64,000 bases of DNA, from contig JAAVFL010000040.1 in assembly GCA_014800795.1 (NCBI GenBank), positions 54,167 to 118,166 on the forward strand, written 5' to 3'. Position numbers and translations under genes: made by a program. The notes under the pieces are model-generated. The model had not been told where the DNA came from, searched no databases, and saw only the letters and a list, made by a program, of their open reading frames with translations. Positions 24,446-34,163 of the stretch are shown here, piece by piece. Position 1 is the stretch's first letter. Every line of letters begins with the position of its first letter. This stretch comes from Bacteroidales bacterium. GTDB lineage: Bacteria > Bacteroidota > Bacteroidia > Bacteroidales > Muribaculaceae.

Positions 24446-25744
24446 ATGGCCAAGAAAGAGGAAACTCCCAATATGGTGGAACAGTTCGCCATATTCAAAG
24501 AACTGAAGAATATCGACAAGACCACCATGATCAGCGTGCTCGAGGAATCGTTCCGTAACGTGCTGGCAAAAATGTTCGGTACAGACGAAAATCTCGATGT
24601 GATTATGAACCCCGACAAAGGCGACGTTCAGATATTTCAGAATCTGACCGTAGTTCCTGACGGCGAGGTGGAGAATCCCAACCGCGAGATCTCGCTGAGC
24701 GATGCCCGTGCCGACAATGATCCGGAAGTAGAGATCGGCGATGAGCATACCAAGGAGATTATATTCGCAGATTTCGGCCGCCGTGCTATTCTGACCCTGC
24801 GTCAGACGCTTCAGTCGAAGATACTTGAGCTTCAGAAAGAAGCTATATACACCAAATTCAAGGAGCTTGAAGGGGAACTGGTGACCGGCGAGGTGTATCA
24901 GACCTGGTCGCGCGAGACCCTGCTTCTCGACGACGATAAGAACGAACTGCTTCTTCCCAAGAATCAGGCTATCCCCGGCGATTTCTTCCGTAAGGGGGAG
25001 ACCGTCCGCGCCGTTATCGCCAACGTAGACAATACGAATAATAATCCGAAGATTACCGTTTCGCGAACCAACGAGAACTTCCTCCGTCGTCTGTTTGAGC
25101 TTGAGGTGCCCGAGATAAACGAAGGCCTGATAAGCATACGTGCGGTTGCCCGCATTCCGGGGGAACGTGCGAAAATCGCTGTAGAAAGCTACGACGACCG
25201 CATCGACCCGGTTGGCGCTTGCGTAGGTGTGAAAGGTAGCCGTATCCACGGAATCGTGCGCGAGCTCCGTAATGAAAATATCGATGTAATCAACTTTACC
25301 AGCAATCCCACCCTGTTCATACAGCGCGCTTTGTCGCCCGCCCGTATATCTTCGATACGTATCGATGAGGAGGAAAAGAAAGCAGAGGTATTCCTCAAGC
25401 CCGATCAGGTGTCGCTTGCGATAGGTAAAGGTGGTCTGAATATCAAACTCGCTTCGATGCTTACCGGCTACGTGATCGACGTTTACCGCGATACAGATGA
25501 AAGCTACGAGGAGGATATCTATCTCGACGAATTCAAGGATGAAATCGAGGAGTGGATCATTGATGCACTCAAGGATATGGGCTGTGTTACAGCCAAGAGC
25601 GTACTTAATGCCCCTCGTGAAGAGCTTATCAACAAGGCCGATCTCGAGGAGCAGACTGTTGACGAGGTGCTCGCCATACTCCGTGCCGAATTTGAGGACG
25701 ATCAGACCGACGCGGCCGGCCCTGCATCTGACCAGAACGCCTGA
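24446..25744 (+). CDS. nusA: Transcription termination/antitermination factor NusA
   Basis: This 432-residue protein comprises an N-terminal RNA polymerase-binding domain (about 1-130), an S1 domain ('LVTGEVYQTWSRETLLL...', about 135-205), and two KH domains ('DPVGACVGVKGSRIHGIVRELRNENIDVI' and 'AIGKGGLNIKLASMLTGYVIDV'). A short acidic helix-hairpin tail ends in '...EVLAILRAEFEDDQTDAAGP'. The length fits the short NusA form without the two long acidic repeats of gamma-proteobacteria. It binds RNA polymerase and modulates pausing, termination and antitermination. It follows rimP by 84 bp and precedes infB. Confidence 0.97.
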   Translation: MAKKEETPNMVEQFAIFKELKNIDKTTMISVLEESFRNVLAKMFGTDENLDVIMNPDKGDVQIFQNLTVVPDGEVENPNREISLSDARADNDPEVEIGDEHTKEIIFADFGRRAILTLRQTLQSKILELQKEAIYTKFKELEGELVTGEVYQTWSRETLLLDDDKNELLLPKNQAIPGDFFRKGETVRAVIANVDNTNNNPKITVSRTNENFLRRLFELEVPEINEGLISIRAVARIPGERAKIAVESYDDRIDPVGACVGVKGSRIHGIVRELRNENIDVINFTSNPTLFIQRALSPARISSIRIDEEEKKAEVFLKPDQVSLAIGKGGLNIKLASMLTGYVIDVYRDTDESYEEDIYLDEFKDEIEEWIIDALKDMGCVTAKSVLNAPREELINKADLEEQTVDEVLAILRAEFEDDQTDAAGPASDQNA

Positions 25745-25825
25745 CAGACGTTAAACACAGCGGCCACTAGCCGCAATCAGAATCTCTCTATCCATAAACG
25801 ACTAAGAAATTATTAAATCCCATTC

Positions 25826-28726
25826 ATGGCGAGAATCAAGATAAGTACAGTAGCAAGAGACCTCAATGTGGCGCTTCCCACAGTGGTGGAATTTCTGCGT
25901 GGAAAAGACATTACCGTCGACGACAACCCCAATGCCCGTATAGATCAGGAGGTTGCGGATCTTCTGGTAAAAGAATTCAAGCGCGATAAAGACCAGAAAG
26001 ACAGATCGCAGGAGTTTACCAACACCCGTGTGAAATCAAAACCTGCCGCCGCTCCGCGTGCAACCGAGGAAATTAAAGTTGCGGTTCAGCCGATCAACGG
26101 TCCCCGAATTCTGGGGCATATCGAGCTTGACCGTCACGGAAATCCGGTGAAAGCCTCATCGAAGCCCAAGGATCAGTCTGCTCCTGCTCCCGCCAAGAGT
26201 GAATCCGAGCGTCGCGAGGAGGTTCCGGCTCCGGTTCAGAAACAAGCCGAGGCTCCCGAGGTAGCAAAAGAGAAACCTGCGGCTCCCGCTAAGGTAGCCG
26301 AGTCGGAAAAGCCGGCTCCGGCAAAACCGGCACCTGCGCCCGTAAAGGCTGCGCCCCCGAAGCCCGCGGCTCCGGCTCCGCGCCCGCAGCCGGCACAACC
26401 CTCGCCGGTTGCCGCTCCCGCGGCTGCAGCGCAGGATGATGATAAAAAGCAAAAAGAGGAGGAAATCTTCACTCTCGGACGTCCTCAGGATCGCCCGACC
26501 ATCAATGTGATCGGTAAGATAGATCTTTCTTCGCTTAACCAGAGTACCCGTCCTAAAAAGAAAAGCAAGGAGGAGCGCCGCAACGAGCGCCTCGCCAAAG
26601 CCAACGGCGGTGGAGCCTCTAACAATGGAAACGGTGGAGGCGATGGAGACCGCCGTAAGCGCAAACGCATAGGCGGTAAGGAGAAAATTGATATCGAGAA
26701 GAGTGCCAACCAACCCGGAGGAAACAATAATAACAACAACGGTGGTGGAGGCAAAGGTGGAGACCGTCGCGAACGTGGCGGAAAAGACCGGAACCGCCGC
26801 AATTCAGCTCCCGCACATACGGAAGTAAATGAGGAAGATGTACAGAAGCAGGTAAAAGAGGTGCTTGCCCGCCTGACAGCCAAGGGAACCAAGCGCGGTG
26901 TGAAATGGCGTAAGGAGAAACGCGAGGCAAACGCCGAGCGCGAGCGCGAACTTGCCGAACTTGAAGCAGCAGAGAGCAAAACTCTCAAGCTGACGGAGTT
27001 CGTTACCGCCAATGACCTCGCTTCCATGATGGATGTGCCTATCAACAAGGTGATCGGCACATGTATGAATCTGGGTGTAATGGTGTCTATCAACCAGCGC
27101 CTCGATGCCGAGACCATCAATATCGTGGCCGAAGAATTCGGCTTCAAGACCGAATTCGTGTCGGCAGAGGTTGTAGAGGCCATTCATCAGGAGGAGGATA
27201 GCGAGGAGGATCTTGAATCGCGTCCGCCGATCGTAACCGTGATGGGTCATGTTGACCACGGTAAGACATCGCTTCTCGACTATATCCGAAAAGCGAATGT
27301 GATTGCCGGTGAGGCCGGGGGTATCACACAGCATATCGGCGCATACAATGTGAAGTTGCCCGACGGGCGTCATATCACATTCCTCGATACTCCGGGTCAT
27401 GAAGCGTTCACCGCCATGCGTGCCCGCGGAGCAAAAGTTACCGATATCTGTATCATCATAGTCGCTGCCGACGACGATGTGATGCCTCAGACTGTGGAGG
27501 CTATCAATCATGCCAGTGCAGCAGGCGTGCCCATCGTATTTGCCATCAATAAGATAGATAAACCTGCCGCCAATCCCGACAAGATCAAGGAGCAGCTTGC
27601 CGCCATGAATTATCTCGTAGAGGACTGGGGCGGTAAATATCAGTCGCAGGATATATCGGCCAAGAAGGGTATCGGAGTAGAAGAACTGCTTGAAAAGGTA
27701 CTTCTCGAGGCAGAGATGCTCGATCTGAAAGCCAACCCCGACCGCAACGCAACCGGTTCGATCATTGAGTCCTCGCTTGACAAGGGCCGCGGTTATGTGG
27801 CTACGGTACTCGTGCAGAACGGTACGCTTCGTCAGGGAGATATCATTCTGGCAGGAACCCACTACGGTAAGATCAAGGCTATGTTCAACGAGCGTAATCA
27901 GCGCATCAAGGAGGCCGGTCCGGCCGAACCGGCGCTTATTCTCGGTCTTGACGGAGCCCCCACGGCGGGCGATACTTTCAACGTTCTTGACTCCGAGCAG
28001 GAAGCACGCGAAATTGCCAACAAGCGTCAGCAGTTGCAGCGCGAACTCGGCATGCGCACCTCCAAGCGTCTGACTCTCGATGATATCGCACGCCGTCAGG
28101 CTCTCGGTTCGTTCCAGGAACTCAATATCATTGTCAAGGGCGACGTTGACGGATCGATCGAGGCTCTCGGCGATTCGCTCATCAAGCTTTCAACTCCCGA
28201 GGTTCAGGTAAATGTGCTTCACAAGGCAGTCGGCGAGATTTCGGAGAGCGACGTTACTCTTGCGGCCGCATCCGATGCCATCATTATCGGTTTCCAGGTT
28301 CGCCCGTCGCAGGCTGCCCGCCGCGAAGCAGAGCGCGAGGGTGTGGAAATACGCCTTTACTCGGTGATCTATCAGGCTATCGAGGAGGTGAAAGATGCCA
28401 TGGCCGGTATGCTTGCTCCCGAAGTACGCGAGGAGATCACCGGTACGGCCGAAGTGCTTGAGACATATAAGATATCGAAGGTCGGAACGATTGCCGGAGC
28501 GCTCGTGCGCGAAGGTAAGATCAAGCGTACCAACAAGGTTCGTCTCATCCGTGAGGGTATCGTGCGCTATACCGGCGAGCTCGGTTCGCTCAAGCGATTC
28601 AAAGATGATGCAAAGGAGGTTGTCGCAGGTCTGGAATGCGGTCTGTCGATTCAGGGTTACAACGATATTCAGGTCGGCGACCTTATCGAAGGATTCGAGG
28701 AAGTGGAGGTGTCGCGCACACTCTGA
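25826..28726 (+). CDS. infB: Translation initiation factor IF-2
   Basis: This 966-residue protein has an N-terminal IF2_N-like module ([24 protein letters not shown]). A long Pro/Ala/Lys-rich linker and then Gly/Asn/Arg-rich runs ('[21 protein letters not shown]') extend to about 330. A second IF2_N ('[23 protein letters not shown]') follows. The GTPase domain has 'GHVDHGKTS' (about 473), 'DTPGHE' and 'NKID', and domains II-IV end in 'VEVSRTL'. It delivers initiator tRNA to the 30S P site in a GTP-dependent way. The repetitive linker explains several long shadow ORFs on the other strand. It lies 81 bp after nusA. Confidence 0.98.
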   Translation: MARIKISTVARDLNVALPTVVEFLRGKDITVDDNPNARIDQEVADLLVKEFKRDKDQKDRSQEFTNTRVKSKPAAAPRATEEIKVAVQPINGPRILGHIELDRHGNPVKASSKPKDQSAPAPAKSESERREEVPAPVQKQAEAPEVAKEKPAAPAKVAESEKPAPAKPAPAPVKAAPPKPAAPAPRPQPAQPSPVAAPAAAAQDDDKKQKEEEIFTLGRPQDRPTINVIGKIDLSSLNQSTRPKKKSKEERRNERLAKANGGGASNNGNGGGDGDRRKRKRIGGKEKIDIEKSANQPGGNNNNNNGGGGKGGDRRERGGKDRNRRNSAPAHTEVNEEDVQKQVKEVLARLTAKGTKRGVKWRKEKREANAERERELAELEAAESKTLKLTEFVTANDLASMMDVPINKVIGTCMNLGVMVSINQRLDAETINIVAEEFGFKTEFVSAEVVEAIHQEEDSEEDLESRPPIVTVMGHVDHGKTSLLDYIRKANVIAGEAGGITQHIGAYNVKLPDGRHITFLDTPGHEAFTAMRARGAKVTDICIIIVAADDDVMPQTVEAINHASAAGVPIVFAINKIDKPAANPDKIKEQLAAMNYLVEDWGGKYQSQDISAKKGIGVEELLEKVLLEAEMLDLKANPDRNATGSIIESSLDKGRGYVATVLVQNGTLRQGDIILAGTHYGKIKAMFNERNQRIKEAGPAEPALILGLDGAPTAGDTFNVLDSEQEAREIANKRQQLQRELGMRTSKRLTLDDIARRQALGSFQELNIIVKGDVDGSIEALGDSLIKLSTPEVQVNVLHKAVGEISESDVTLAAASDAIIIGFQVRPSQAARREAEREGVEIRLYSVIYQAIEEVKDAMAGMLAPEVREEITGTAEVLETYKISKVGTIAGALVREGKIKRTNKVRLIREGIVRYTGELGSLKRFKDDAKEVVAGLECGLSIQGYNDIQVGDLIEGFEEVEVSRTL

Positions 28727-28754
28727 TTTCCGAAGCTCCGGTAGCAATACTTCT

Positions 28755-29273
28755 GTGGCAAAAGCCCATATAAACATAGGATCTAATCTCGGCGACAGCA
28801 TTGCTCTTTTAGAGCAGGCTGTCGCCGGGATTGTTTCTATACATGGGGTAGGGGATGTCCGCAGATCGGGCATGATCACGAGCGAGCCATGGGGATTCAG
28901 CAGTCCGAATATGTTTGTGAATGTCGGGGTGGAGGTGGAGACTTCGTTGCCGGCTGAGGTGCTTTTCCGCCGGCTGACAGAGGTGCAGGACGGTATATCC
29001 GGAGCGTCGCACCGCAATGCCGACGGAAGCTATGCCGACCGCCTCGTGGATATCGATCTGATATTTTACGACAATATGGTGAGCGGGAGCGCTGAGCTTA
29101 CGTTGCCCCATCCGCGGATGCATCTGCGTGAATTTGTATTGCGGCCTGTCGCGGAGTTGTCGCCCGATTGGAGGCATCCGTTACTTGACAAGACTGCATC
29201 CGGGCTTCTTGATGATCTGCATCAGGGGCGGGCTATCTCGGCCGAGAGCATGCGGTGGCCGAAGCGGCAGTAG
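28755..29273 (+). CDS. folK: 6-hydroxymethyl-7,8-dihydropterin pyrophosphokinase (HPPK)
   Basis: This is 172 residues from the GTG at 28755 (VAKAHINIGSNLGD). The ORF-track start at 28395 lies inside infB in another frame and is not credible; no ATG is available near the conserved N-terminus. HPPK signatures are 'INIGSNLGD', 'SEPWGFSSPNMFVNVGVEV', 'HRNADGSYADRLVDIDLIFYDN' (the catalytic R..DiDll block) and 'LPHPRMHLREFVLRPVAEL'. It catalyses pyrophosphate transfer from ATP to the pterin in folate synthesis. It lies 28 bp after infB and is probably read through from it. Its last 52 bases overlap the 3' end of the convergent DUF2851 gene. Confidence 0.93.
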   Translation: MAKAHINIGSNLGDSIALLEQAVAGIVSIHGVGDVRRSGMITSEPWGFSSPNMFVNVGVEVETSLPAEVLFRRLTEVQDGISGASHRNADGSYADRLVDIDLIFYDNMVSGSAELTLPHPRMHLREFVLRPVAELSPDWRHPLLDKTASGLLDDLHQGRAISAESMRWPKRQ

Positions 29274-30508
29274 ATGCATTTGTTCTTTTCGCAGTATTCG
29301 CGACGTAGCTCAACGAGTGCCTGCGATGTAAAGGCATCGGGGCTTTTAAGTCCGGCTCCGGCGAATAGTCTTACGATTGAATTGCTCTCGGAGGCGAGCT
29401 GCTGAAGAAGTTCCACGGAGTGTTGCATCCCCTCGAAATCCTGAAGTGTCATGCGGCGTGCATGCATTAGGGGAACTGCTACGTTGATCAGCAGGGTATC
29501 TATGGAGTCTTTGCTGATGGCGGCCGACCGGGCTGATGTGGAATGTGTGTCGAATGTGAAATGCGTTGCCCAGAAGCCTGTGAGTTCGACAGAGAACAGC
29601 TCGCGGAGTTGCTCAACTGATTTGCAATCGTTGAGTTTGCCTACGAGATAAAATCCGCTGTGGATAAGGGCTGCGAGCATGGCTATGCGTCGGTAGGGAA
29701 AATTCTGTGGGCGCGTGCGCGCGAGTTTCCATAGCAACCTCGGGCGGTTTAATGAGAATTTATGTGCCATGAAGGTGTATTCCTCGCGTATGCGTGTCGT
29801 GTAGGGATGTTCGTCGGTGGTCTGCGGGGGTATAAGTCCGGCCTGGCCGATCAGCAGGGCCTCGACGGTAAGTTGCTCGTCGGCATGTTTGTTGAGGAAT
29901 TGCAGTGGCATGCTTTTGGCGAGCATCTCAAAGGGATCACTGTTCAGCCCGAAACCGAGGCCGCGCGCAAGGGTGATGTATGCTGCTCCTTCCCAGTGGC
30001 CGGCGGTATCTTTCACCAGTTGGAGTATGCGTTCGCTTTTACGGTAAAGACGTTCCATGGCGAGCGCCGTCAGCCAGTCGGAGCGGTATATCGATGGTGT
30101 GGAGGCAATCGTTGAGCGGCAAGGAAGGTCGTGTGAGGCTTCGGCAAGGAGGCTGTTGCAGCGGCGGGCAGCTTCAGGAGTGCAGGTTATGGTGATCTGT
30201 GGAATCACCGAACCGTCGCGTCGCTTTATTTCCATATCATTGTGCTGAACAACGTGGAGAATGACCGAATCGTATGTCGGATCCGAATCATGTTTGTGGC
30301 GGTACCAGTCTGAGGCACGCACATGTATTTCGATATTTCCGACCCATGTCTCTCCGTCGAGCGTGATACTGGCGTTGAAAAAGTCCGGTCCGGCGTCTGT
30401 GTTCAGTCGTCCCTGATTTACAATTGTAAGCGGTCTGCCGTCGACGGTTCTCATGCCTGGGCGCACCGCCAGGCGGTGTTGCCATACGAATTGCATCAGT
30501 TTTTCCAT
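29222..30508 (-). CDS. DUF2851 family protein
   Basis: This 428-residue protein has no signal peptide or membrane helices. The N-terminal block 'MEKLMQFVWQHRL...GRPLTIVNQGRLNTDAGPDFFNASITLDGETWVGNIEIHVRASDWYRHKHDSDPTYDSVILHVVQHND' is the signature of DUF2851. It recalls a nuclease-like or PD-(D/E)XK-like core (GPDFfnA, GNIEIH), but activity is not established. The C-terminus 'EYCEKNKCIYCRFGHRML' contains two close cysteines and a His, suggesting a metal site. The gene converges on folK and overlaps it by 52 bp. A TACTTTTG box lies at 30591-30598. Confidence 0.88.
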   Translation of the reverse strand: MEKLMQFVWQHRLAVRPGMRTVDGRPLTIVNQGRLNTDAGPDFFNASITLDGETWVGNIEIHVRASDWYRHKHDSDPTYDSVILHVVQHNDMEIKRRDGSVIPQITITCTPEAARRCNSLLAEASHDLPCRSTIASTPSIYRSDWLTALAMERLYRKSERILQLVKDTAGHWEGAAYITLARGLGFGLNSDPFEMLAKSMPLQFLNKHADEQLTVEALLIGQAGLIPPQTTDEHPYTTRIREEYTFMAHKFSLNRPRLLWKLARTRPQNFPYRRIAMLAALIHSGFYLVGKLNDCKSVEQLRELFSVELTGFWATHFTFDTHSTSARSAAISKDSIDTLLINVAVPLMHARRMTLQDFEGMQHSVELLQQLASESNSIVRLFAGAGLKSPDAFTSQALVELRREYCEKNKCIYCRFGHRMLSAEIARP

Positions 30509-30590
30509 AACGTAGGCGGCTTTTGTCGGTTTATGATTGCGTCAGCTTGCAGGTATCTGTCCTTCCGTTAACCTGCTGATCAAAAGTACA

Positions 30591-30598
30591 TAAAAATT
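30591..30598 (-). promoter_or_regulatory. -7 box of the DUF2851 gene
   Basis: TACTTTTG on the minus strand, 82 bp before the start codon. There is no clear TTTG partner. Confidence 0.4.
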
Positions 30599-30690
30599 TT
30601 GGGAATATCGTCACTGACGATGGCTATTTTTTATGAGTGTTTCAAAAAAAAACAGGTGCTCGGGTGTGTGAAATGGGTTTGCCGGCATAC

Positions 30691-30735
30691 GACAATGGCT
30701 ATGTCGTCGGTAATCGCAGCGACATAGCCATTGTC
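30691..30735. terminator. Long hairpin downstream of the inositol-phosphate synthase gene
   Basis: GACAATGGCTATGTCG and CGACATAGCCATTGTC form a perfect 16-bp stem with a 13-base loop. It lies 42 bp after the stop of the synthase. The plus side is followed by ATGTTTTATTATTTT, while the minus side lacks a T run. The role as terminator is likely, but strand use is unclear. Confidence 0.55.
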
Positions 30736-30776
30736 ATGTTTTATTATTTTATTCCGGTCTGAAACCGGTCGCAGTA

Positions 30777-32111
30777 TCAGTCGATAGTTTCGTCTGCGGG
30801 GTAACCGCCCATCTCGCGGATGGCGTTTTTGAGCATAACGTACTGCTGGAAGAGGTGGTTTACAGGCACTTCGTCCTTAGTGTAGTCGTGCATCGGGCTC
30901 TTGAGGAAGAAGCTCAGGAAGCGCTGTATGCCGTAGCGTCCGCAACGTGCGGCGAGGTCGCTGAGAAGCACGAGGTCGAGGCAGAGGGGAGCTGCGAGGA
31001 TAGAGTCGCGGCAGAGGAAGTTGATCTTGATCTGCATGGGGTAGCCCATCCATCCGAAGATGTCGATGTTGTCCCAGCCTTCCTTGTTGTCGTTGCGCGG
31101 GGGATAGTAGTTGATACGTACTTTGTGGTAGTATCCGTCGTGGTCGTTTCCTTCACCGCCACAGTTCACTCCATAGAGGTCGGGCTGTTCTTCAGGAACG
31201 AGGATTGATTCGAGTGTCGAGAGCTTGGAAACCTCTTTTGTGCGGAAGTTGGCGGGTTCGTCGAGCACGAGGCCATCGCGGTTGCCGAGGATGTTTGTAG
31301 AGAACCATCCGTTCAGACCGAGGCAACGTGTGCCGATGATGGGTGCGAAGCCTGATTTGACGAGTGTCTGGCCGGTCTTGAAGTCCTTGCCGGCGATAGG
31401 CATTTTGGTTTTCTCGGCGAGTTCCCACATAGCGGGGATATCGACGGTTGTATTGGGGGCGCCCATGATGAAGGGAGCGCCTTCTGTAAGTGCTGCGTAA
31501 GCGTAGCACATAGAGGGTGCGATATGCTCTTTGTCGTCAGCTTTCATTGCAGCCTCGAGTGCTTCGAGGGTGTAATGGCATTTCTCGTCGACCGGTACAT
31601 ATACTTCTGTAGAAGCAGCCCAAAGAACTACAACGCGGTCAACTCCGTTTTCTTTCTTGAAGTTGCGGATATCTTCGCGAAGCTGTTCAACCATTTCCCA
31701 GCGTGTCTTGCCAACCATCACGTTGTCGCCGTCGAGACGTTTTGCGTAGTTGTGGTCGAAAGCAGCTTTCATGGGCTTGATTGCTTCGAGTTCCTCCTTT
31801 ACGGGAAGGATATCTTTCTCTTTGAGAACCTCGGCGTGCATTGCCGATTCAAAAGCGTTCTGAGGATAAACATCCCATGCTCCGAATACGATGTCGTTGA
31901 GGTCGGTGATGGGTACGATTTCGTTGTATCTGAGATATTTCTTGTCTGCGCCTTCACCAACACGGATTTTGTCGTACTGGGTCATGGAGCCGACGGGCTT
32001 TGCCAGGCCTTTACGGGTCATTAATACGCCGGTCATGAAAGTAGTGGTAACGGCACCGAGACCTACCACCATAACGCCGAGCTTGCCTTCGGCTTTCTTT
32101 ACATTGCTCAT
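30777..32111 (-). CDS. myo-Inositol-1(3)-phosphate synthase
   Basis: This 444-residue protein starts MSNVKKAEGKLGVMVVGLGAVTTTFMTG, a Rossmann NAD-binding loop (GLGAVTTT). It also contains 'VVLWAASTEVYVP', 'APFIMGAPNTTVDIPAMWELAEK', 'IAGKDFKTGQTLVKSGFAPIIGTRCLGLNGWFSTNILGNRDGLVL' and 'FGWMGYPMQIKINFLCRDSILAAPLCLDLVLL'. These are conserved blocks of the INO1-type synthase that converts glucose 6-phosphate into inositol phosphate with bound NAD. It supplies the headgroup used by the CDP-alcohol phosphotransferase and Aur1-like enzyme encoded just upstream. Gut Bacteroidetes are known to make inositol phospholipids and sphingolipids from such a cluster. It is separated from them by 317 bp with its own promoter candidate. 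Confidence 0.94.
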   Translation of the reverse strand: MSNVKKAEGKLGVMVVGLGAVTTTFMTGVLMTRKGLAKPVGSMTQYDKIRVGEGADKKYLRYNEIVPITDLNDIVFGAWDVYPQNAFESAMHAEVLKEKDILPVKEELEAIKPMKAAFDHNYAKRLDGDNVMVGKTRWEMVEQLREDIRNFKKENGVDRVVVLWAASTEVYVPVDEKCHYTLEALEAAMKADDKEHIAPSMCYAYAALTEGAPFIMGAPNTTVDIPAMWELAEKTKMPIAGKDFKTGQTLVKSGFAPIIGTRCLGLNGWFSTNILGNRDGLVLDEPANFRTKEVSKLSTLESILVPEEQPDLYGVNCGGEGNDHDGYYHKVRINYYPPRNDNKEGWDNIDIFGWMGYPMQIKINFLCRDSILAAPLCLDLVLLSDLAARCGRYGIQRFLSFFLKSPMHDYTKDEVPVNHLFQQYVMLKNAIREMGGYPADETID

Positions 32112-32323
32112 TTTCAGTTGTTATCTTTTGTTGTTTATTGTATTTCTGATGGTTTATCAGTTTTGGGATTTTCAAATACTGCTTAGTGAAGAGTTTTGTA
32201 AAAATCCTATTGTGAAAAGATGTTTTCAGGGCTCTCCCTGAAAATTCGTGTAAAAGTACACATTACTTTGGAAATGTAAAATTTTTTTAGTGGTAAAATT
32301 TGTGTCTTTTCGTCAAATAATGC

Positions 32324-32331
32324 CAAAATTA
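32324..32331 (-). promoter_or_regulatory. -7 box candidate for inositol-phosphate synthase
   Basis: TAATTTTG on the minus strand, about 213 bp before the start codon. No TTTG lies at the right distance, so this is tentative. Confidence 0.4.
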
Positions 32332-32382
32332 GGCTTATATTTGTAATAAAAGTTAATTTTAGAATGTATTGACTACGATAAC

Positions 32383-32398
32383 GTTAACGTACGTTAAC
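32383..32398. promoter_or_regulatory. 16-bp perfect palindrome, candidate operator
   Basis: GTTAACGTACGTTAAC equals its own reverse complement and is preceded by a partly overlapping AACGTT. It sits about 50 bp upstream of the synthase -7 box, between that box and the PAP2 gene. No regulator is encoded nearby. Confidence 0.4.
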
Positions 32399-32428
32399 AA
32401 GGGGTGGAGGGAATCAAAGTCTTTTTTG

Positions 32429-33370
32429 TTAATTACGTTTGCCTCCGGAAACGTAGGCGGCATACCTGTCGATGAATCGCGTGAAGGCAGGGATGCGCAT
32501 GAATACGTACTCGAACAGCAGGAATCCGGTGAGGGCGCAAAGTATGCCGAGAGAGACATCTATAATATAGTGGTGTGAGGTGTATACGGCTGTGAACCAG
32601 ATTCCGAGTGTTACGATCGCCAGAAAAAGTCTGATCCATAGGGGAGACTTGCTTCGGAGCGAGTATATGAAGGCAACAAGGGTATAGGCGGAGTGAAGCG
32701 ACGGAACGGCGGCGAAAACATTGGAGTTACGTCCGTAGAGGGCGTTGAATATTCCCAGCCCTGTCATATTGTCGAATGCCGACAGGCCGGCAGTGTCTCC
32801 CGGGGTTCCGAGTATGAAGTCAAATCCGTATTTGGCCACATACCATGGCGGAGCGGCCGGGTGTATATAATAGCCTGCGAAGCCGATCAGATTGACCAAC
32901 AGGAATACGATGGCGAAGTGGAGATATGTTTTTATCTGGCCGCCGAAGTATAGCCAGAGGCCGAAAAGTATCGGAACCGGAACCCAGCAGAGATAGAAGA
33001 AGCCCCCGAGAAAATCAAGGACGGGAGATTTGTGGATGGCGAAAAATTCGTTTGGCGTCCGCACTATTCCATCTGTGCAGGTTATGCCGAACATGTCTTT
33101 CTCTGTGTTGTATATTCCCTCGATATCTACTGGATTTACTTCGTAGTTATGGACGATGTTCATCCAGTCGTATGAAATTCCGAATATGATGAACGGGAGC
33201 AGGGCCACCATCAGGCGCCTGGTTGCGGATGTAGCGAAGAATAGGATTGCCAGCAATATGGCTATCCAAAGGTGTTCCGGACGGAAGCCGACGCACATGG
33301 CTGTGACCGCGAGCCATATGGCAAGGGCTATGATCATTGTAGCGGATTCGCGGCGTGGGGGCATCTTCAT
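32429..33370 (-). CDS. Aur1-like PAP2 membrane enzyme (inositol phosphorylceramide synthase-like)
   Basis: This 313-residue integral membrane protein has six or more helices. The motifs 'GYYIHPAAPPWYVAKYG', 'VFAAVPSLHSAYTLVAFIYSL' and 'VYTSHHYIIDVSLG' are the PAP2_3/Aur1-type versions of the lipid-phosphatase C2 and C3 motifs. HPAAPPWY in particular marks Aur1/Ipt1 relatives that move inositol phosphate from phosphatidylinositol to ceramide. Catalytic His residues lie in PSLHS and SHHYIID. The neighbours are a CDP-alcohol phosphotransferase (75 bp upstream) and inositol-phosphate synthase, so a role in inositol sphingolipid formation is likely. Hydrolysis of an inositol lipid phosphate remains an alternative. 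Confidence 0.87.
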   Translation of the reverse strand: MKMPPRRESATMIIALAIWLAVTAMCVGFRPEHLWIAILLAILFFATSATRRLMVALLPFIIFGISYDWMNIVHNYEVNPVDIEGIYNTEKDMFGITCTDGIVRTPNEFFAIHKSPVLDFLGGFFYLCWVPVPILFGLWLYFGGQIKTYLHFAIVFLLVNLIGFAGYYIHPAAPPWYVAKYGFDFILGTPGDTAGLSAFDNMTGLGIFNALYGRNSNVFAAVPSLHSAYTLVAFIYSLRSKSPLWIRLFLAIVTLGIWFTAVYTSHHYIIDVSLGILCALTGFLLFEYVFMRIPAFTRFIDRYAAYVSGGKRN

Positions 33371-33445
33371 AAAGTCAACGGTTGAAGCAGAGTTAAAAAA
33401 TCAATCGGTTCATCCCCCACCCGATCCAGCTTGGCAATTGCTGAT

Positions 33446-34135
33446 TTATTTACCCTTCAGTCCTTTGCGGCAAACGTCGATGCGTGCGAATGCGGTTATG
33501 TTTGCAAAAACGGCAATCACTGCCATAGCCACAAGCAGTATGATGAAAGCGGTGTCGGGCGACTGCGGAGCGGCAAGTCCGGTGATTCCGCAGGCGAGGC
33601 AGCCGGCGGAGGTGACTACCACTCGCTCGGGGCGCTGCATGAATCCGACCTTGCATTCGAGGCCGACGCCTTCGGCGCGGGCGCGCACGTAGCTTACCAT
33701 TATAGAGCCTACGAGCGCCAGAAATGCGATAAGAGCTCCAATTACCCATCCGTTCATGATGAGGTAGTAGCTGAGGGCGCCGAGGGTGAAGAGTTCGCAA
33801 TAGCGGTCAAGCACCGAGTCGTAGAGCGCTCCGAAGCGGCTTACCATATTGCCGAGACGTGCTACCTGTCCGTCGAGCATGTCGAAGAGCGAGAAGACAA
33901 TGGTAACCGCTCCGGCCCATGTTATGAGGTCGAAGCGCGGGGTTCCATATTTCTGGGCTTCATATCCGGCCCACGCGATGATGACAGCGGAAGCAAGATT
34001 GCCGAGCAGCCCTACTGTGGTTACCATGTTGGGAGTTACTCCCATTCGTATGAGCAGCCGTACGAAGGGGTTGATAACGGCATATATGCCTTGCTGCAGA
34101 CCGTCGCGTTCTTTTTTATACGTATTCTTGACCAT
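33446..34135 (-). CDS. CDP-alcohol phosphatidyltransferase (phosphatidylinositol-phosphate synthase-like)
   Basis: I choose the ATG at 34135 (MVKNTYKKERDGLQQG, 229 residues). The ORF-track start at 34306 would overlap the GtrA gene by 140 bases and adds unrelated sequence. The family signature is complete: 'DMLDGQVARLGNMVSRFGALYDSVLD' fits D(x)2DG(x)2AR(x)8G(x)3D(x)3D, whose aspartates bind metal and CDP-diacylglycerol. Five or six membrane helices are present. Set in a locus with inositol-phosphate synthase, it most likely joins inositol phosphate to CDP-diacylglycerol. The product specificity is an inference from context. It follows GtrA by 28 bp. Confidence 0.9.
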   Translation of the reverse strand: MVKNTYKKERDGLQQGIYAVINPFVRLLIRMGVTPNMVTTVGLLGNLASAVIIAWAGYEAQKYGTPRFDLITWAGAVTIVFSLFDMLDGQVARLGNMVSRFGALYDSVLDRYCELFTLGALSYYLIMNGWVIGALIAFLALVGSIMVSYVRARAEGVGLECKVGFMQRPERVVVTSAGCLACGITGLAAPQSPDTAFIILLVAMAVIAVFANITAFARIDVCRKGLKGK

Positions 34136-34163
34136 CTTTTTTTCAGTCTGATGTGTGGATGTC

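Noticed and set aside
24437-25249. 270-residue minus-strand ORF opposite nusA
   Set aside because: It is a shadow of NusA, with no start context and no domain.
26804-27862. 352-residue minus-strand ORF inside infB
   Set aside because: It is antisense to the conserved GTPase domain of IF-2; a shadow of codon bias.
32337-32344. Plus-strand TATATTTG promoter-like box
   Set aside because: No TTTG at the right spacing and no plus-strand gene follows; only antisense to the PAP2 gene.
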